Shown: positions 30,095 through 38,706, numbered from the stretch's first letter. The stretch is DNA of 64,000 bases from Streptomyces sp. NBC_01471 (GCF_041438865.1 NZ_CP109450.1:6937501-7001500), one strand, 5' to 3'. Numbers and translations are program-made. Notes: generated from the letters alone by a model not told the origin.

Positions 30095-30234
30095 ACGGCT
30101 TCTCCCCTTGTTTCGGCGGCTCCTGACTAAGTGTCAGAAAGCATGGGGTCTCTTCCGTCATCACGCAATGGGCGTTAGCCTCGCGCGCCCGGCCCCGCCC
30201 GCCGGGCCGGGTTCCACGAGAGGTGAGAGGCCCC

Positions 30235-30885
30235 ATGCCGTCGTCCGAACAGCTTGCGCAGCAGCTCGATCCCGCCACGGCGGTCCTGCTCACCGTCGAG
30301 TGCCAGGAGGGCGTGGTCGGCCGGACCAGCGCCCTGCCCGAACTGGCCTCCGAGGCACGGGAGTCGGGAGCCCTTGAACGCGTCGCCCAGTTGGTCGCCC
30401 GTGCCCATGAAGCAGGGGTGCAGGTGATGCACGCGGTGGCGGAACGGCGCCCCGACGGGCGGGGCGCCAACCGGAACGCCCGGCTCTTCCGGGCGGCCGG
30501 ACGCCTCCCCGTCCAGCAGCACACGGGTTCGCCGGCGGTCCGGGTGGCCGAACCGGTCGAGGTGGCGGACACGGACCTCGTCGTACGGAGACTGCACGGC
30601 CTCTCGCCCCTCGCGGGCACGGACGTCGACGCGCTGCTGCGCAACATGGGCTGCCGCACGCTGGTCGTCACCGGGGTCTCGGCGAACGTGGCCATCCCCA
30701 ACGCGGTCTTCGACGCCGTCAATCTCGGCTACACGGTGGTGGTGCCGGCGGACGCCATCGCGGGGGTGCCCGCCGACTACACCCCCGCGATGATCCGCAA
30801 CACCCTCGCGCTCGTCGCGACGATCACCACGACCGACGACGTACTCGCGAGCTGGAAGCGGCCCGGGAACCCGGCGGAAGGCTGA
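30235..30885 (+). CDS. Isochorismatase-fold protein lacking the canonical catalytic Cys
   Basis: 216 residues. The fold is clear from ATAVLLTVECQEGVVG at the start and LLRNMGCRTLVVTGVSANVAIPNAVFDAVNLGYTVVVPADAIAG. The catalytic Cys expected in the NVC(V) position is Ala153, and the usual early Asp is Glu. It is therefore unlikely to hydrolyse by the nicotinamidase/isochorismatase mechanism. GAGAGG precedes the ATG at 30235; a GTG at 30223 is possible. Its stop abuts the convergent peptidase stop directly (TGATCA shared region). Confidence 0.85.
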   Translation: MPSSEQLAQQLDPATAVLLTVECQEGVVGRTSALPELASEARESGALERVAQLVARAHEAGVQVMHAVAERRPDGRGANRNARLFRAAGRLPVQQHTGSPAVRVAEPVEVADTDLVVRRLHGLSPLAGTDVDALLRNMGCRTLVVTGVSANVAIPNAVFDAVNLGYTVVVPADAIAGVPADYTPAMIRNTLALVATITTTDDVLASWKRPGNPAEG

Positions 30886-33003
30886 TCAGATCCCCTCGGT
30901 CCGCCGCGCCAACGCATCCTTGAGGAAACCGAGTTCGAGCAGCAGCAGCCGGTCAGCCACGCCCTCGCCGTGCACCAGGTGCCCCGTACCGGACAGCGGC
31001 AGAACGGTGTGCGGCCGGCCGGCGGCCAGCAGGGCGGCCGACAGGCGCAGGGTATGGGCGGGGGCCACATTGTCGTCGGCCAGCCCGTGCACCAGCATCA
31101 GCGGCCGGGAGAGCCGGTGCGCGTGGGGGAGCAGCGAGGAGCGTTCGTACCCCTCGGGCTGGACGTCCGGGTGGCCGAGGAAGCGCTCCTCCCAGTAACT
31201 GTCGTACAGCCGCCGGTCCGCGGGCGCGGCGCCCGCGACCGCCGCGTGGAACACGTCGGGGCGGTGCAGCACGGCCCCCGCGGCGAGATAGCCGCTGTAC
31301 GACCAGCCCCGGATCGCCACCCGCCCCAGGCCCAGGGCGTCGTACCGCTCCGCGGCCGCGTGCAGGGCGTCGACCTGGTCGTCGAGCACGGGCCCCAGCC
31401 GGTCGCCGACGATGGCCCGCTCCCACGCGATGCCCCGCCCGGGGGTGCCGCGTCCGTCCGTGGCCAGCACGGCGAAGCCCTGCTCGGCGTACCACTGGCA
31501 GACGGCGGTGTACCAGCCGCGCCCCCGCGTCACCACCTGCAGACCGGGGCCCGAGTACGGGCTGAGCAGGACCGGCAGCCGCTCCTGACCGGGCTGGTAC
31601 CAGGAGGGGAGGTGCAGTCGGCTGCGCAACTCGCGTGCGCCGAGGGTGAGATGGACCGGCAACGGGGTGACGAGCGGCTCCTCGGTGAGCACCGCGATCC
31701 GTCCGTCCGGCCGCCCGGCCCGGCGGACCGTCACCGCCTGGCCGCTCTCCGTCCTGCTGTCGACGACCAGTGTGGGTCCACCGGCGGCGGCCGTGTGCAC
31801 ACCGGGCTCCTCCGTCAGCCGGGTGAACCCGGGGCCCTCCTCGTACGACCAGACATGGACCTCCGTCGGCTCCTCGCCCGCGGTGAAGAAGACCCGCTCG
31901 CCCACCGGGCCCACCACTTCGCGGACGTACAGTCCGTCGGGGCTGACGGCATCGCCGATCCGGATTCCGCGCACGTCGCCGCGTACCGAGGGAAGAACCA
32001 GGACACCTGCGGGGGTGCGCAGCGGCGTACCGGGCGGGAATGCCACCCAGGTCTCGTCGGACACCCGGGCCCGCACCTCGTACCCGCCGCCCGCCGGGTC
32101 GGCGGCGACGACCCACACCGTGCGCTGGTCCCGGGTCTGGAGGACGGCGACGGGGCCGGCGTCCTCCCAGGACGCGGAGACCAGGTACTCGAAGGCGGGG
32201 GCGTGCCACGCGCCGGCCGGTGTCCGTCCTTCGGGTGCCGTGCGGGGGAGCCGGACCGGGGTGCGGTCGCCCCCGGCCGTGATCACGAGCAGCGAGGTCT
32301 CGGCGTTGGGGGTGCCGGCCGCCGGGTAGCGGATGGCGACGGGCTCTCTCTCCGGGGCGGCGGGGTCGGCGATCCAGCGGCGCCGCACCATCGAGGTGTC
32401 GACCCGGGCGACGAGCAGCGCATCGCTCTCCGGGGACCACCAGTACCCGCGTGACCTGCCGATGGAGGCCATCGCGCAGTAGTCGGCGAGCCCGTAGGTG
32501 ACATCCGCGTCCTCGGGTGCGGCCAGCAGCCGGTCACCGGTCCCGTCGGTCCGTACGACGTGCAGGGCGCCGCCGGTGACGTAAGCGATCAGGGTGCCGT
32601 CGGGTGAGGGCCGGGGGTCGGTCACCGGGCCGGCGGTGCGGATGCGGCGCGGGACGCCGGTGGCCTCGCTGTGCTCCGGCAGGTCCGGGGCGCTGCCGGG
32701 GCGGGGATCCGGGCCGGGTTCCGTACGGACGGTCCAGAGTTCGCCGTCCGCGCTCCAGGCGACGACCCGCGCGTCCCGGTCCGTGGCGTACGCGGTCACA
32801 CCCGCCGAGGGCGCGGGGTGCCCGGCGAGCAGGTGCTCCTGCCCGTGCGCGTACATCCAGAGCAGGCCGCGAGCGTCGGTGCCGCTCGCGGACCGCAGGA
32901 AGAGCACCCGTTCGCCGTCGGGGGAGACGGTGAACTGCCGCGGGGCACCGAGGGTGAAGCGGCGGGTCCTGGCGAACTGGCGGGAGAATCCATCGATGTC
33001 CAT
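30886..33003 (-). CDS. S9-family serine peptidase (prolyl oligopeptidase / dipeptidyl peptidase IV type)
   Basis: 705 residues. An N-terminal beta-propeller (about 1-440) has SPDGERVLFLRS and SPDGTLIAYVTG blades. The alpha/beta-hydrolase domain follows with LPVLLSPYSGPG, the nucleophile elbow GWSYSGYL (one Gly of the usual GGYL replaced by Ser), the Asp in ADDNVAP and the His in GTGHLVHG. No signal peptide is seen, so it is cytoplasmic. The ATG at 33003 follows GGAAGG. It is the last gene of a minus-strand series but lies 333 bases after the flavin enzyme, so it may be transcribed separately. Confidence 0.9.
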   Translation of the reverse strand: MDIDGFSRQFARTRRFTLGAPRQFTVSPDGERVLFLRSASGTDARGLLWMYAHGQEHLLAGHPAPSAGVTAYATDRDARVVAWSADGELWTVRTEPGPDPRPGSAPDLPEHSEATGVPRRIRTAGPVTDPRPSPDGTLIAYVTGGALHVVRTDGTGDRLLAAPEDADVTYGLADYCAMASIGRSRGYWWSPESDALLVARVDTSMVRRRWIADPAAPEREPVAIRYPAAGTPNAETSLLVITAGGDRTPVRLPRTAPEGRTPAGAWHAPAFEYLVSASWEDAGPVAVLQTRDQRTVWVVAADPAGGGYEVRARVSDETWVAFPPGTPLRTPAGVLVLPSVRGDVRGIRIGDAVSPDGLYVREVVGPVGERVFFTAGEEPTEVHVWSYEEGPGFTRLTEEPGVHTAAAGGPTLVVDSRTESGQAVTVRRAGRPDGRIAVLTEEPLVTPLPVHLTLGARELRSRLHLPSWYQPGQERLPVLLSPYSGPGLQVVTRGRGWYTAVCQWYAEQGFAVLATDGRGTPGRGIAWERAIVGDRLGPVLDDQVDALHAAAERYDALGLGRVAIRGWSYSGYLAAGAVLHRPDVFHAAVAGAAPADRRLYDSYWEERFLGHPDVQPEGYERSSLLPHAHRLSRPLMLVHGLADDNVAPAHTLRLSAALLAAGRPHTVLPLSGTGHLVHGEGVADRLLLLELGFLKDALARRTEGI

Positions 33004-33114
33004 GGCTTCATGCCTTCCGTGGGCGTGACCGGGCGGGAAACAGAAAAGACCGTCGCCCTCCCTCCCCGGAGCGCCCCGGCGGACACGCGCCGAAATCACA
33101 GCAGCCCCTCTCAC

Positions 33115-33210
33115 GACGGTGCGTGGGAGGGGCGCTTCCGGGGACCGTCGAGGCCGACGATCTCGGTGTGTACGTCATACGGGACGGGCTGCCGGGTGCG
33201 GGGCACCTGA
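33115..33210 (+). pseudogene. Short fragment of a HipA-like gene
   Basis: The bases from 33123 read GGALPGTVEADDLGVYVIR. This matches REGGSLPGIVEADDFGTYVMKF of the intact HipA-like gene at 52.7 kb, and the DNA is also clearly similar over about 60 bases. Similarity stops abruptly on both sides. No start, kinase motifs or frame continue. Confidence 0.6.
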
Positions 33211-33335
33211 CCGGCGGGCTGCCGCTGCGGCGGCCGGTACGCGTCCTGTGTGCCGGAGAACATATCAGTGGGGCTGCTCGCTCGCGCATCCGGGTCCGCG
33301 ACCCGACCGGCTCCGGGTGGGCAGCGGGGCTCGGG

Positions 33336-34463
33336 TCAGCTGAGCGTGCTCAGGGCCGCCGGGTCGTACGCGGCCAGCTCACCGAACCGTCCCTCCAGCA
33401 CCTTGGCCGCCCACTGGGGGTCGTGCAGCAGCGCACGGCCCACGGCGACCAGGTCGAACTCGTCGCGCTCCAGACGGTCGAGGAGGTTTTCGATCCCCTT
33501 GACCCGCGAGCCCTGGCCGCGGAAAGCGCCGGTGAACTCGTCGTCCAGGCCCACCGACCCGACCGTGATGACCGGCTTGCCGCTGAGCTTCTTCGTCCAG
33601 CCGGCGAGGTTGAGGTCGGATCCGTCGAACTCCGGGACCCAGTAGCGGCGGGTGGAGGCGTGGAAGGCGTCCACTCCGGCTCCGGCCAGCGGGGTCAGCA
33701 GGGCCTCCAGCTCCTCGGGGGTCCCGGCGAGCCTCGCCTCGTACGACTGCATCTTCCACTGGGAGAAGCGGAAGATCACCGGGAACGACGGCGAGACCGC
33801 CGCGCGCACCGCGGCCACGATCTCCGCCGCGAACCTGGTGCGGGCCACCGGGTCACCGCCGTACGCGTCGGTCCGCCGGTTGGTCCCCTGCCACAGGAAC
33901 TGGTCGATGAGGTAGCCGTGGGCGCCGTGCAGCTCGACCCCGTCGAAGCCGATGCGCTCGGCGGCGGCCGCGGCCTGCGCGAACGCGCCGATCACGTCGT
34001 CCAGGTCCTGCTGCGTCATGGCCTTGCCGTCGTCCCCGGTCCCTTCCGGGAGGCGGAGGCCGGAGGGGCCCATGGCCGGGGCGTCGGGGAACGGTGGCTG
34101 CCCGGCGTTGCGGGCCATGCCGATGTGCCACAGCTGGGGCACGATCGTGCCGCCCGCCGCGTGCACGGCGTCCGCGACCCTCGCCCAGCCCGCGAGCTGG
34201 TCCTCGCCGTGGAAGCGGGGGACGCGGTCGCTCTCCCCGGCCGACGCGTGATCGACGTAGGTGCCTTCGGTGACGATCAGGCCGACACCGGCTGCGGCCC
34301 GGCGCGCGTAGTACGAGACCACGTCCTCGCCCGGTATGCCGCCGGGGGAGAACTGCCGGGTCATGGGCGCCATCGCGATCCGGTTCGGAACGGTCAGGCC
34401 GTTCAGGACGACGGGCCGGGACAGGATCTGGGCCGCACGGTCGGCGGAGGCGGTGGTGGTCAC
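33336..34463 (-). CDS. Old Yellow Enzyme family NADH:flavin oxidoreductase
   Basis: 375 residues, full length. FMN-binding TIM barrel with VPNRIAMAPMTRQFSPGG, the substrate-binding HGAHGYLIDQFL pair of His, QGTNRRTDAYGG and the C-terminal VGRALLHDPQW phosphate site. It reduces activated alkenes with NAD(P)H. GAGGAG nine bases upstream fixes the GTG at 34463. It lies 141 bases after the adenylation gene on the same strand and may be the reductive step of that cluster, which is inference. Confidence 0.9.
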   Translation of the reverse strand: MTTTASADRAAQILSRPVVLNGLTVPNRIAMAPMTRQFSPGGIPGEDVVSYYARRAAAGVGLIVTEGTYVDHASAGESDRVPRFHGEDQLAGWARVADAVHAAGGTIVPQLWHIGMARNAGQPPFPDAPAMGPSGLRLPEGTGDDGKAMTQQDLDDVIGAFAQAAAAAERIGFDGVELHGAHGYLIDQFLWQGTNRRTDAYGGDPVARTRFAAEIVAAVRAAVSPSFPVIFRFSQWKMQSYEARLAGTPEELEALLTPLAGAGVDAFHASTRRYWVPEFDGSDLNLAGWTKKLSGKPVITVGSVGLDDEFTGAFRGQGSRVKGIENLLDRLERDEFDLVAVGRALLHDPQWAAKVLEGRFGELAAYDPAALSTLS

Positions 34464-34604
34464 TTGGCGGGCTCCTCGGGGAAACGGCTGGCCGGAACTG
34501 GCACGGTGGGTGCCGTCGGGGTCAACCGGAGACAGGCCCCGGTCATTCCGCCGTCCCGCTGTGACCCCGGATACGCCCGTGCGCCACGCTGCCCTCCTCC
34601 GTGC

Positions 34605-36164
34605 TCACCGCGCCCCCGGCCCCGCGCCCAGGGCCGCGCCGAGCGCCGCACGGTCGACCTTGCCGTTCGCGTTCAGCGGCAGGGCCTCCAGCCGGGCCAG
34701 TACGGCGGGCACCATATAGGCGGGGAGGCGGTCGTGGAGCGCCACGCGGAGATCGTTCTCACTGTCGGTGGCCCCCGTGTAGGCGGCGGCGATCTCGGTG
34801 CCCGCCCGGGTGGCCAGCGGGACGGCGGCCGCGCCGCTGACTCCCGGCTGTACGCGCAGCGCCGCTTCGACCTCGCCCAGTTCGACCCGGTACCCGTGCA
34901 CCTGTATCTGCTGGTCGCTCCGCCCGATGTGCACCAGCGGCAGGTCACGTGACCCGGCGGGTTCGTCGGGCGGCAGCAGGGCGACGCGGTCGCCGGTGCG
35001 GTACCAGTGCGCGTCGGTGAGTGCGCCGGCCGGATCGTACGGGGCCCCGTCGGCTTCGAGGAACCGGCCGGCGTTGTTGTCCGGGTCGAGATAGCCCGGG
35101 AAGCGCTGCGGACCGCGGACGCACAGCTCGCTCCTGAACAGGCGGTGTTCCATCCCGGGGCTGAGGGTCCCTATCGGCACCGTGCCGTTGGCGGGGGCCG
35201 GCCAGTGCCCCGGGTCCTCGGGCAGCCGGTACGCGGTGCAGGTGACGGTGAGTTCGGTCGGACCGTAGGCGTTCTCCAGGGAACTGTTCGGCGCGGCCCG
35301 CTGCCAGGCCCGCGCCTGCTGGAGTGTCAGCGGCTCCCCGCAGAACATGCTGGCCCGCAGCGTCGGCATGCTTCCGGGGCCGAGCGCGCGCAGCCGTTTC
35401 GCCAGCGAGATGACCGACGGCACGGAGTTCCAGTGGGTGAGGGCGTGCCGGTTGACGAAGCGGACCGGTGCCAGCAGCTCGGCACGGGCCGGTACGACCA
35501 GCGTGGCGCCGCTGCCCCACGCGGTGTACATGTCGAGGATGGAGGGGTCGAAGGTCAGCTCGAAGGTCTGCGAGAAGCGGTCGCCGGGGCCGGCTCCGCG
35601 GTGCGGTACGGCGTGGGCGAGGTAGGCACAGATGTTCCGCTGCTGGATGGGGACGCCCTGGGGGACCCCGGTGGATCCGGAGGTGAACATGATGTACGCC
35701 AGGTCATCGGGGCCCGCCCCGGCGACGGACGTCTCCGGGGCGGGGGAGCCGAGGTGGCGCAGCAGCTCGCCGTCCGTCATCTCAAGTGCGGGCACACCCA
35801 GTTGGCCGGGCTGTTCGGCGGTCCCGTCGCTGAGGACCGCGTCGAGCGACGCCTGACGCACGATCCCGGCGTTCCGCCCGGCGGGATACGCGGGACCGAG
35901 CGGCACGACGGTGGCGCCGATGCGCTGGATGGCCAGGTACCCCGCGTAGGCGACGACACTGCGACCTGCCAGCAGCCCCACCCTGCGCGGCGGCTTCCCG
36001 CCCCGGCCGCTGGAGAGCGCTGCCGCCAAGTGGTCGGCGAGGAGGGAGAGTTCGGTGTAGGTCAGCACGGTGTCGCCGGTCTCCAGCGCGGCGCGGTCGC
36101 CGTGGACCGCGACCGATGCCGTGAACCAGTCGTCGAGGGTGTGCCGTCGGGCGGTCAGGCTCAA
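34605..36164 (-). CDS. Stand-alone amino-acid adenylation enzyme (AMP-binding, NRPS/DltA type)
   Basis: 519 residues from a TTG start. Core motifs in order: TSGSTGVPQG (A3), FDPSILDMYTAWGSGATL (A4), ENAYGPTE (A5), YRTGDRV (A7), GRSDQQIQVHGYRVELGEVEAAL (A8) and the catalytic Lys in NANGKVDR (A10). It activates a carboxylic or amino acid as an adenylate, but no condensation or carrier domain is attached. GAAGGA seven bases before TTG 36164 supports that start. An in-frame ATG at 36309 and an out-of-frame ATG near 36371 (see the 16-bp duplication) are alternatives. Neighbours: isomerase-family gene upstream and flavin reductase downstream. Confidence 0.85.
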   Translation of the reverse strand: MSLTARRHTLDDWFTASVAVHGDRAALETGDTVLTYTELSLLADHLAAALSSGRGGKPPRRVGLLAGRSVVAYAGYLAIQRIGATVVPLGPAYPAGRNAGIVRQASLDAVLSDGTAEQPGQLGVPALEMTDGELLRHLGSPAPETSVAGAGPDDLAYIMFTSGSTGVPQGVPIQQRNICAYLAHAVPHRGAGPGDRFSQTFELTFDPSILDMYTAWGSGATLVVPARAELLAPVRFVNRHALTHWNSVPSVISLAKRLRALGPGSMPTLRASMFCGEPLTLQQARAWQRAAPNSSLENAYGPTELTVTCTAYRLPEDPGHWPAPANGTVPIGTLSPGMEHRLFRSELCVRGPQRFPGYLDPDNNAGRFLEADGAPYDPAGALTDAHWYRTGDRVALLPPDEPAGSRDLPLVHIGRSDQQIQVHGYRVELGEVEAALRVQPGVSGAAAVPLATRAGTEIAAAYTGATDSENDLRVALHDRLPAYMVPAVLARLEALPLNANGKVDRAALGAALGAGPGAR

Positions 36165-36211
36165 GGTCTGTCCTTCTCGGGTGTCGGGGTCCTGCCGGAC
36201 GTGTCGGTTCC

Positions 36212-36243
36212 GCAGGTGGACGATGCGGGAGGTGGACGGTGCG
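36212..36243 (-). repeat. 16-bp tandem duplication upstream of the adenylation gene
   Basis: GCAGGTGGACGATGCG (36212-36227) is followed directly by GGAGGTGGACGGTGCG (36228-36243), two mismatches in 16. Because 16 is not a multiple of three, it separates a frame that begins at an ATG with a good ribosome binding site (GGGAAGG, near 36371) from the adenylation frame. Confidence 0.6.
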
Positions 36244-36471
36244 GGAGATGCTGGTGGTGCGTGGCGGTTCGGGTCGCGCGGTGAACGCGCGGCTGAACAG
36301 CTGAACATCGGAGTGCTCCTGCCCACCGGGGTGCCGGGCGCCCGCATGTGGGAGGTCCGTATCCGCCATGTCCGCTCGCCTTCCCGACTCATCGGTCCTT
36401 GCCGCGCCGACCCCTGCTGCCTCGGCCCCTGCTGCGTCGCCCCCGCCCGGCGGTTCGTCCGACGCCAACGG

Positions 36472-37185
36472 TCAGAGCCACGGCGGGAGTACGGGGAGAC
36501 CGGCCGCGGGTGTGAGTCCCGTCCCGCCGGACCGGCCGGCCAGCCAGGCGAGTGCGTTCGCGGCCGAACCGGTGACGACCGGGCCGCCCGTACCGAACCG
36601 GCCGAGCACATCGCCACCGGTCTCGCGCAGGGTGAAGTCCGGTACACCGTCGGCCTCGGCGTAGTAGCCGAGGACATCGGCCAGGATGATCTGCCGCGCC
36701 GACGCGGGAATGTCGTCCCACCCGTAGCCGATGTCCAGATCCACGTGGTGCAGTTCGAGTTCGCGCAGCCGGATGACCAGGATCCGCTGCGGGGTGCAGA
36801 GTTCACCCGTGAAGGGCCTGATCGTCGCCCGCCAGGCGGCGGCGGGCAGCGTCTCGATGACGTGCTGGAAGTGCGCGGAGCTCTCCCGGACGGCGGCCAG
36901 CTGGACCGCGGCGGGACGGTGGGCGCCCGCCTCGATCTCCGCGTTGCGGGCCCCCCGGTTCGCGTACTGGGGTGTCTCCACCCCGGTACGGGCCCACTCC
37001 AGCAGCCGTTCCAGTGCGGGGGCCTGGCGGGCAAGGTGGCTGAGAACATGGCCGCGGGTCCAGCCGGGCAGCCGGGAGGGCTTCGGGACATCTGTGTCGT
37101 GGAGCCCCGTCAGCCCGGACAGCAGCCGGCCCGCCGCGGCGGCGATCTCCTGGAACGAATCCCGGGTGGGGGCGATCTCCTTCAA
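36472..37185 (-). CDS. Mycothiol-dependent maleylpyruvate-isomerase family protein (DinB-like fold)
   Basis: 237 residues. The four-helix MDMPI/DinB domain has GWTRGHVLSHLARQAPALERLL near residue 45 and the metal/thiol-site motif LRELELHHVDLDIG near residue 150. A C-terminal MDMPI-C domain follows. Relatives use mycothiol as cofactor for isomerisation or S-transfer. The start is TTG at 37185: AAGGAG lies 5 bases upstream and the TTG overlaps the stop of the 82-residue gene (TTGA), giving tight translational coupling. The substrate is unknown. Confidence 0.82.
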   Translation of the reverse strand: MKEIAPTRDSFQEIAAAAGRLLSGLTGLHDTDVPKPSRLPGWTRGHVLSHLARQAPALERLLEWARTGVETPQYANRGARNAEIEAGAHRPAAVQLAAVRESSAHFQHVIETLPAAAWRATIRPFTGELCTPQRILVIRLRELELHHVDLDIGYGWDDIPASARQIILADVLGYYAEADGVPDFTLRETGGDVLGRFGTGGPVVTGSAANALAWLAGRSGGTGLTPAAGLPVLPPWL

Positions 37186-37430
37186 CGGGACTCCTTGCTG
37201 CGGACGTAGGCCGCGAGGACGACGCTGGAGACCGGCATCTCCACCGCTGCCGCGACCTGGCGGGCGACGGCGGCACATAAGGCCGTGCGGGCCTGCTCCC
37301 TGCCGACGCCGTGGGGGAGTGCCCGGAGCGCGGCGTTGTTCGCCTCATGCTGCCGGGTGCTCAGAAGATCCCGGAGGATGTCGTGCCGGTCCGGGAGCTG
37401 ACCCAGCGAAAGCGGTCCCACCACAGACAT
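37182..37430 (-). CDS. Hypothetical 82-residue protein heading the adenylation-enzyme cluster
   Basis: 82 residues, MSVVGPLSLGQLPDRHDILRDLL at the start and EMPVSSVVLAAYVRSKESR at the end. It is predicted mostly helical, with no signal peptide. It lacks the DSL-type serine motif of acyl or peptidyl carrier proteins, so it is not the missing carrier. AGGGGG precedes the ATG at 37430. The stop overlaps the TTG start of the isomerase-family gene. I do not recognise the family. Confidence 0.65.
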   Translation of the reverse strand: MSVVGPLSLGQLPDRHDILRDLLSTRQHEANNAALRALPHGVGREQARTALCAAVARQVAAAVEMPVSSVVLAAYVRSKESR

Positions 37431-37629
37431 GCACCCCCTCATCGACGTAGGTCCGTCATTGCTCCGCCAGACAGGCTTTCGCATAGTGGAATTGGAATTC
37501 CATGCACCGCTGACGCTGCCACACACTGTTGAAGCCTGTCCAGGTCGAACGGCCCCCGTTGGAGGAGATGGTGACGCAGTGGTGAGGGGGCGGCGCCGTG
37601 ACTGACCGGACCCTGCAGAATGAGCGGTA
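37431..37629. promoter_or_regulatory. Divergent intergenic region with TGGAATTCCA palindrome
   Basis: This 199-base spacer lies between the minus-strand cluster and the kinase-like gene. It contains a perfect 10-bp palindrome TGGAATTCCA (37493-37502) next to another GGAATT copy (37488-37493). It is the obvious candidate site for a regulator of the cluster. No regulator gene is adjacent. Confidence 0.4.
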
Positions 37630-38706
37630 GTGGACGCGACGGAGGGCCCTGCTGTGTTGACCGGTGCGCGTCGGGCTGCGTACGGCACCGTTTCCACGTC
37701 CCTGTCCCTGTGCAGTGACCGGGGGCTGAGTGAACTCATGGACACCGCCACACCGCTCGGCTCCGGTATCGGTGGCAGCTCGGCGCTCCTGGAGGTGGCC
37801 GGTACGCCGGTCTTCGTGAAGCGGGTGCCCCTGACCGATGTGGAGCTTCGGCCCGAACACGTCCGGTCCACGGCGAACGTATTCGGCCTGCCCGTCTTCT
37901 GCCAGTACGGCATCGGCGGTCCGGGCTTCGGGGCGTGGCGGGAGCTCGCTGCTCACACCATGACCACGAACTGGGTGCTGGCGGGCCAGCGCCAGGGGTT
38001 CCCGCTGATGTATCACTGGCGCGTACTGCCGGATACGGCACCGGCACTTCCGGAGGAACTGGCCGACGTGGAGCGGGCCGTGTCCTATTGGGGAGGCGGA
38101 CCGGAGGTGCGCCGGCGTATCGAGGCCGTCCAGCAGTCCTCGGCGAGCCTGGTGCTGTTTCTGGAGTACATCCCTCAGACACTTCACGCGTGGCTGACCC
38201 AGCAGGTACGGGCCGGCGACCAGACCGCCGACCGGGCCCTTTCCCTGGTGGAGAGGGAATTGGTGGGCGGTACCGCTTTCATGAACGACCACGGACTCCT
38301 GCACCTGGATGCCCACTTCCAGAACATTCTGACTGACGGCCGGCGCCTCTACTTCACGGATTACGGCCTGGCGCTCTCCTCCCGGTTCGACCTGTCGGCC
38401 GCCGAGGCCGAATTCTTCGACAGGCACAGAACGTACGATCGCGCGTACACGCTCAGTTACCTGGTGAACTGGCTGATCACTCACCTCTACGGGTACGGGC
38501 GGGTGGAGCGCGAGGCACTGATACGCGCCTGCGCCGGAGGGGAACACCCTCCGCCCGGCCCGTCTGAAGCCATGGCGATCCTCACCCGACATGCGCCGCT
38601 CGCGGCGGTTGTGACGGAGTTCTACGGAAGGCTGCAGGACGAGAGCCGGGAGATTCCGTATCCGTGGGAGTCAATCCACCGGATCTTCGAGTCACGTCAC
38701 TGCTGA
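37630..38706 (+). CDS. Protein-kinase-fold (small-molecule or protein kinase-like) protein
   Basis: 358 residues. A kinase fold is indicated by GSGIGGSSALLEV (Gly-rich loop, about 46-58), Lys64 in VFVKRV, the catalytic loop HLDAHFQN (H225-N232, with Asp227) and DYG (D244-G246) in place of DFG. It lacks the APE motif of Ser/Thr kinases and looks nearer to aminoglycoside/choline-kinase-type enzymes. There is no membrane span. The GTG at 37630 follows CAGAAT by 8 bases and could be leaderless. The target is unknown. Confidence 0.72.
   Translation: MDATEGPAVLTGARRAAYGTVSTSLSLCSDRGLSELMDTATPLGSGIGGSSALLEVAGTPVFVKRVPLTDVELRPEHVRSTANVFGLPVFCQYGIGGPGFGAWRELAAHTMTTNWVLAGQRQGFPLMYHWRVLPDTAPALPEELADVERAVSYWGGGPEVRRRIEAVQQSSASLVLFLEYIPQTLHAWLTQQVRAGDQTADRALSLVERELVGGTAFMNDHGLLHLDAHFQNILTDGRRLYFTDYGLALSSRFDLSAAEAEFFDRHRTYDRAYTLSYLVNWLITHLYGYGRVEREALIRACAGGEHPPPGPSEAMAILTRHAPLAAVVTEFYGRLQDESREIPYPWESIHRIFESRHC

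Noticed and set aside
33123..34952. A 609-codon plus-strand frame across the flavin-enzyme gene
   Set aside because: Antisense shadow except for its first ~25 codons, which are the HipA-like fragment reported separately.
37182..37430. The 82-residue protein as a peptidyl carrier for the adenylation enzyme
   Set aside because: No DSL/GxDS serine motif or carrier-like helix II was found.
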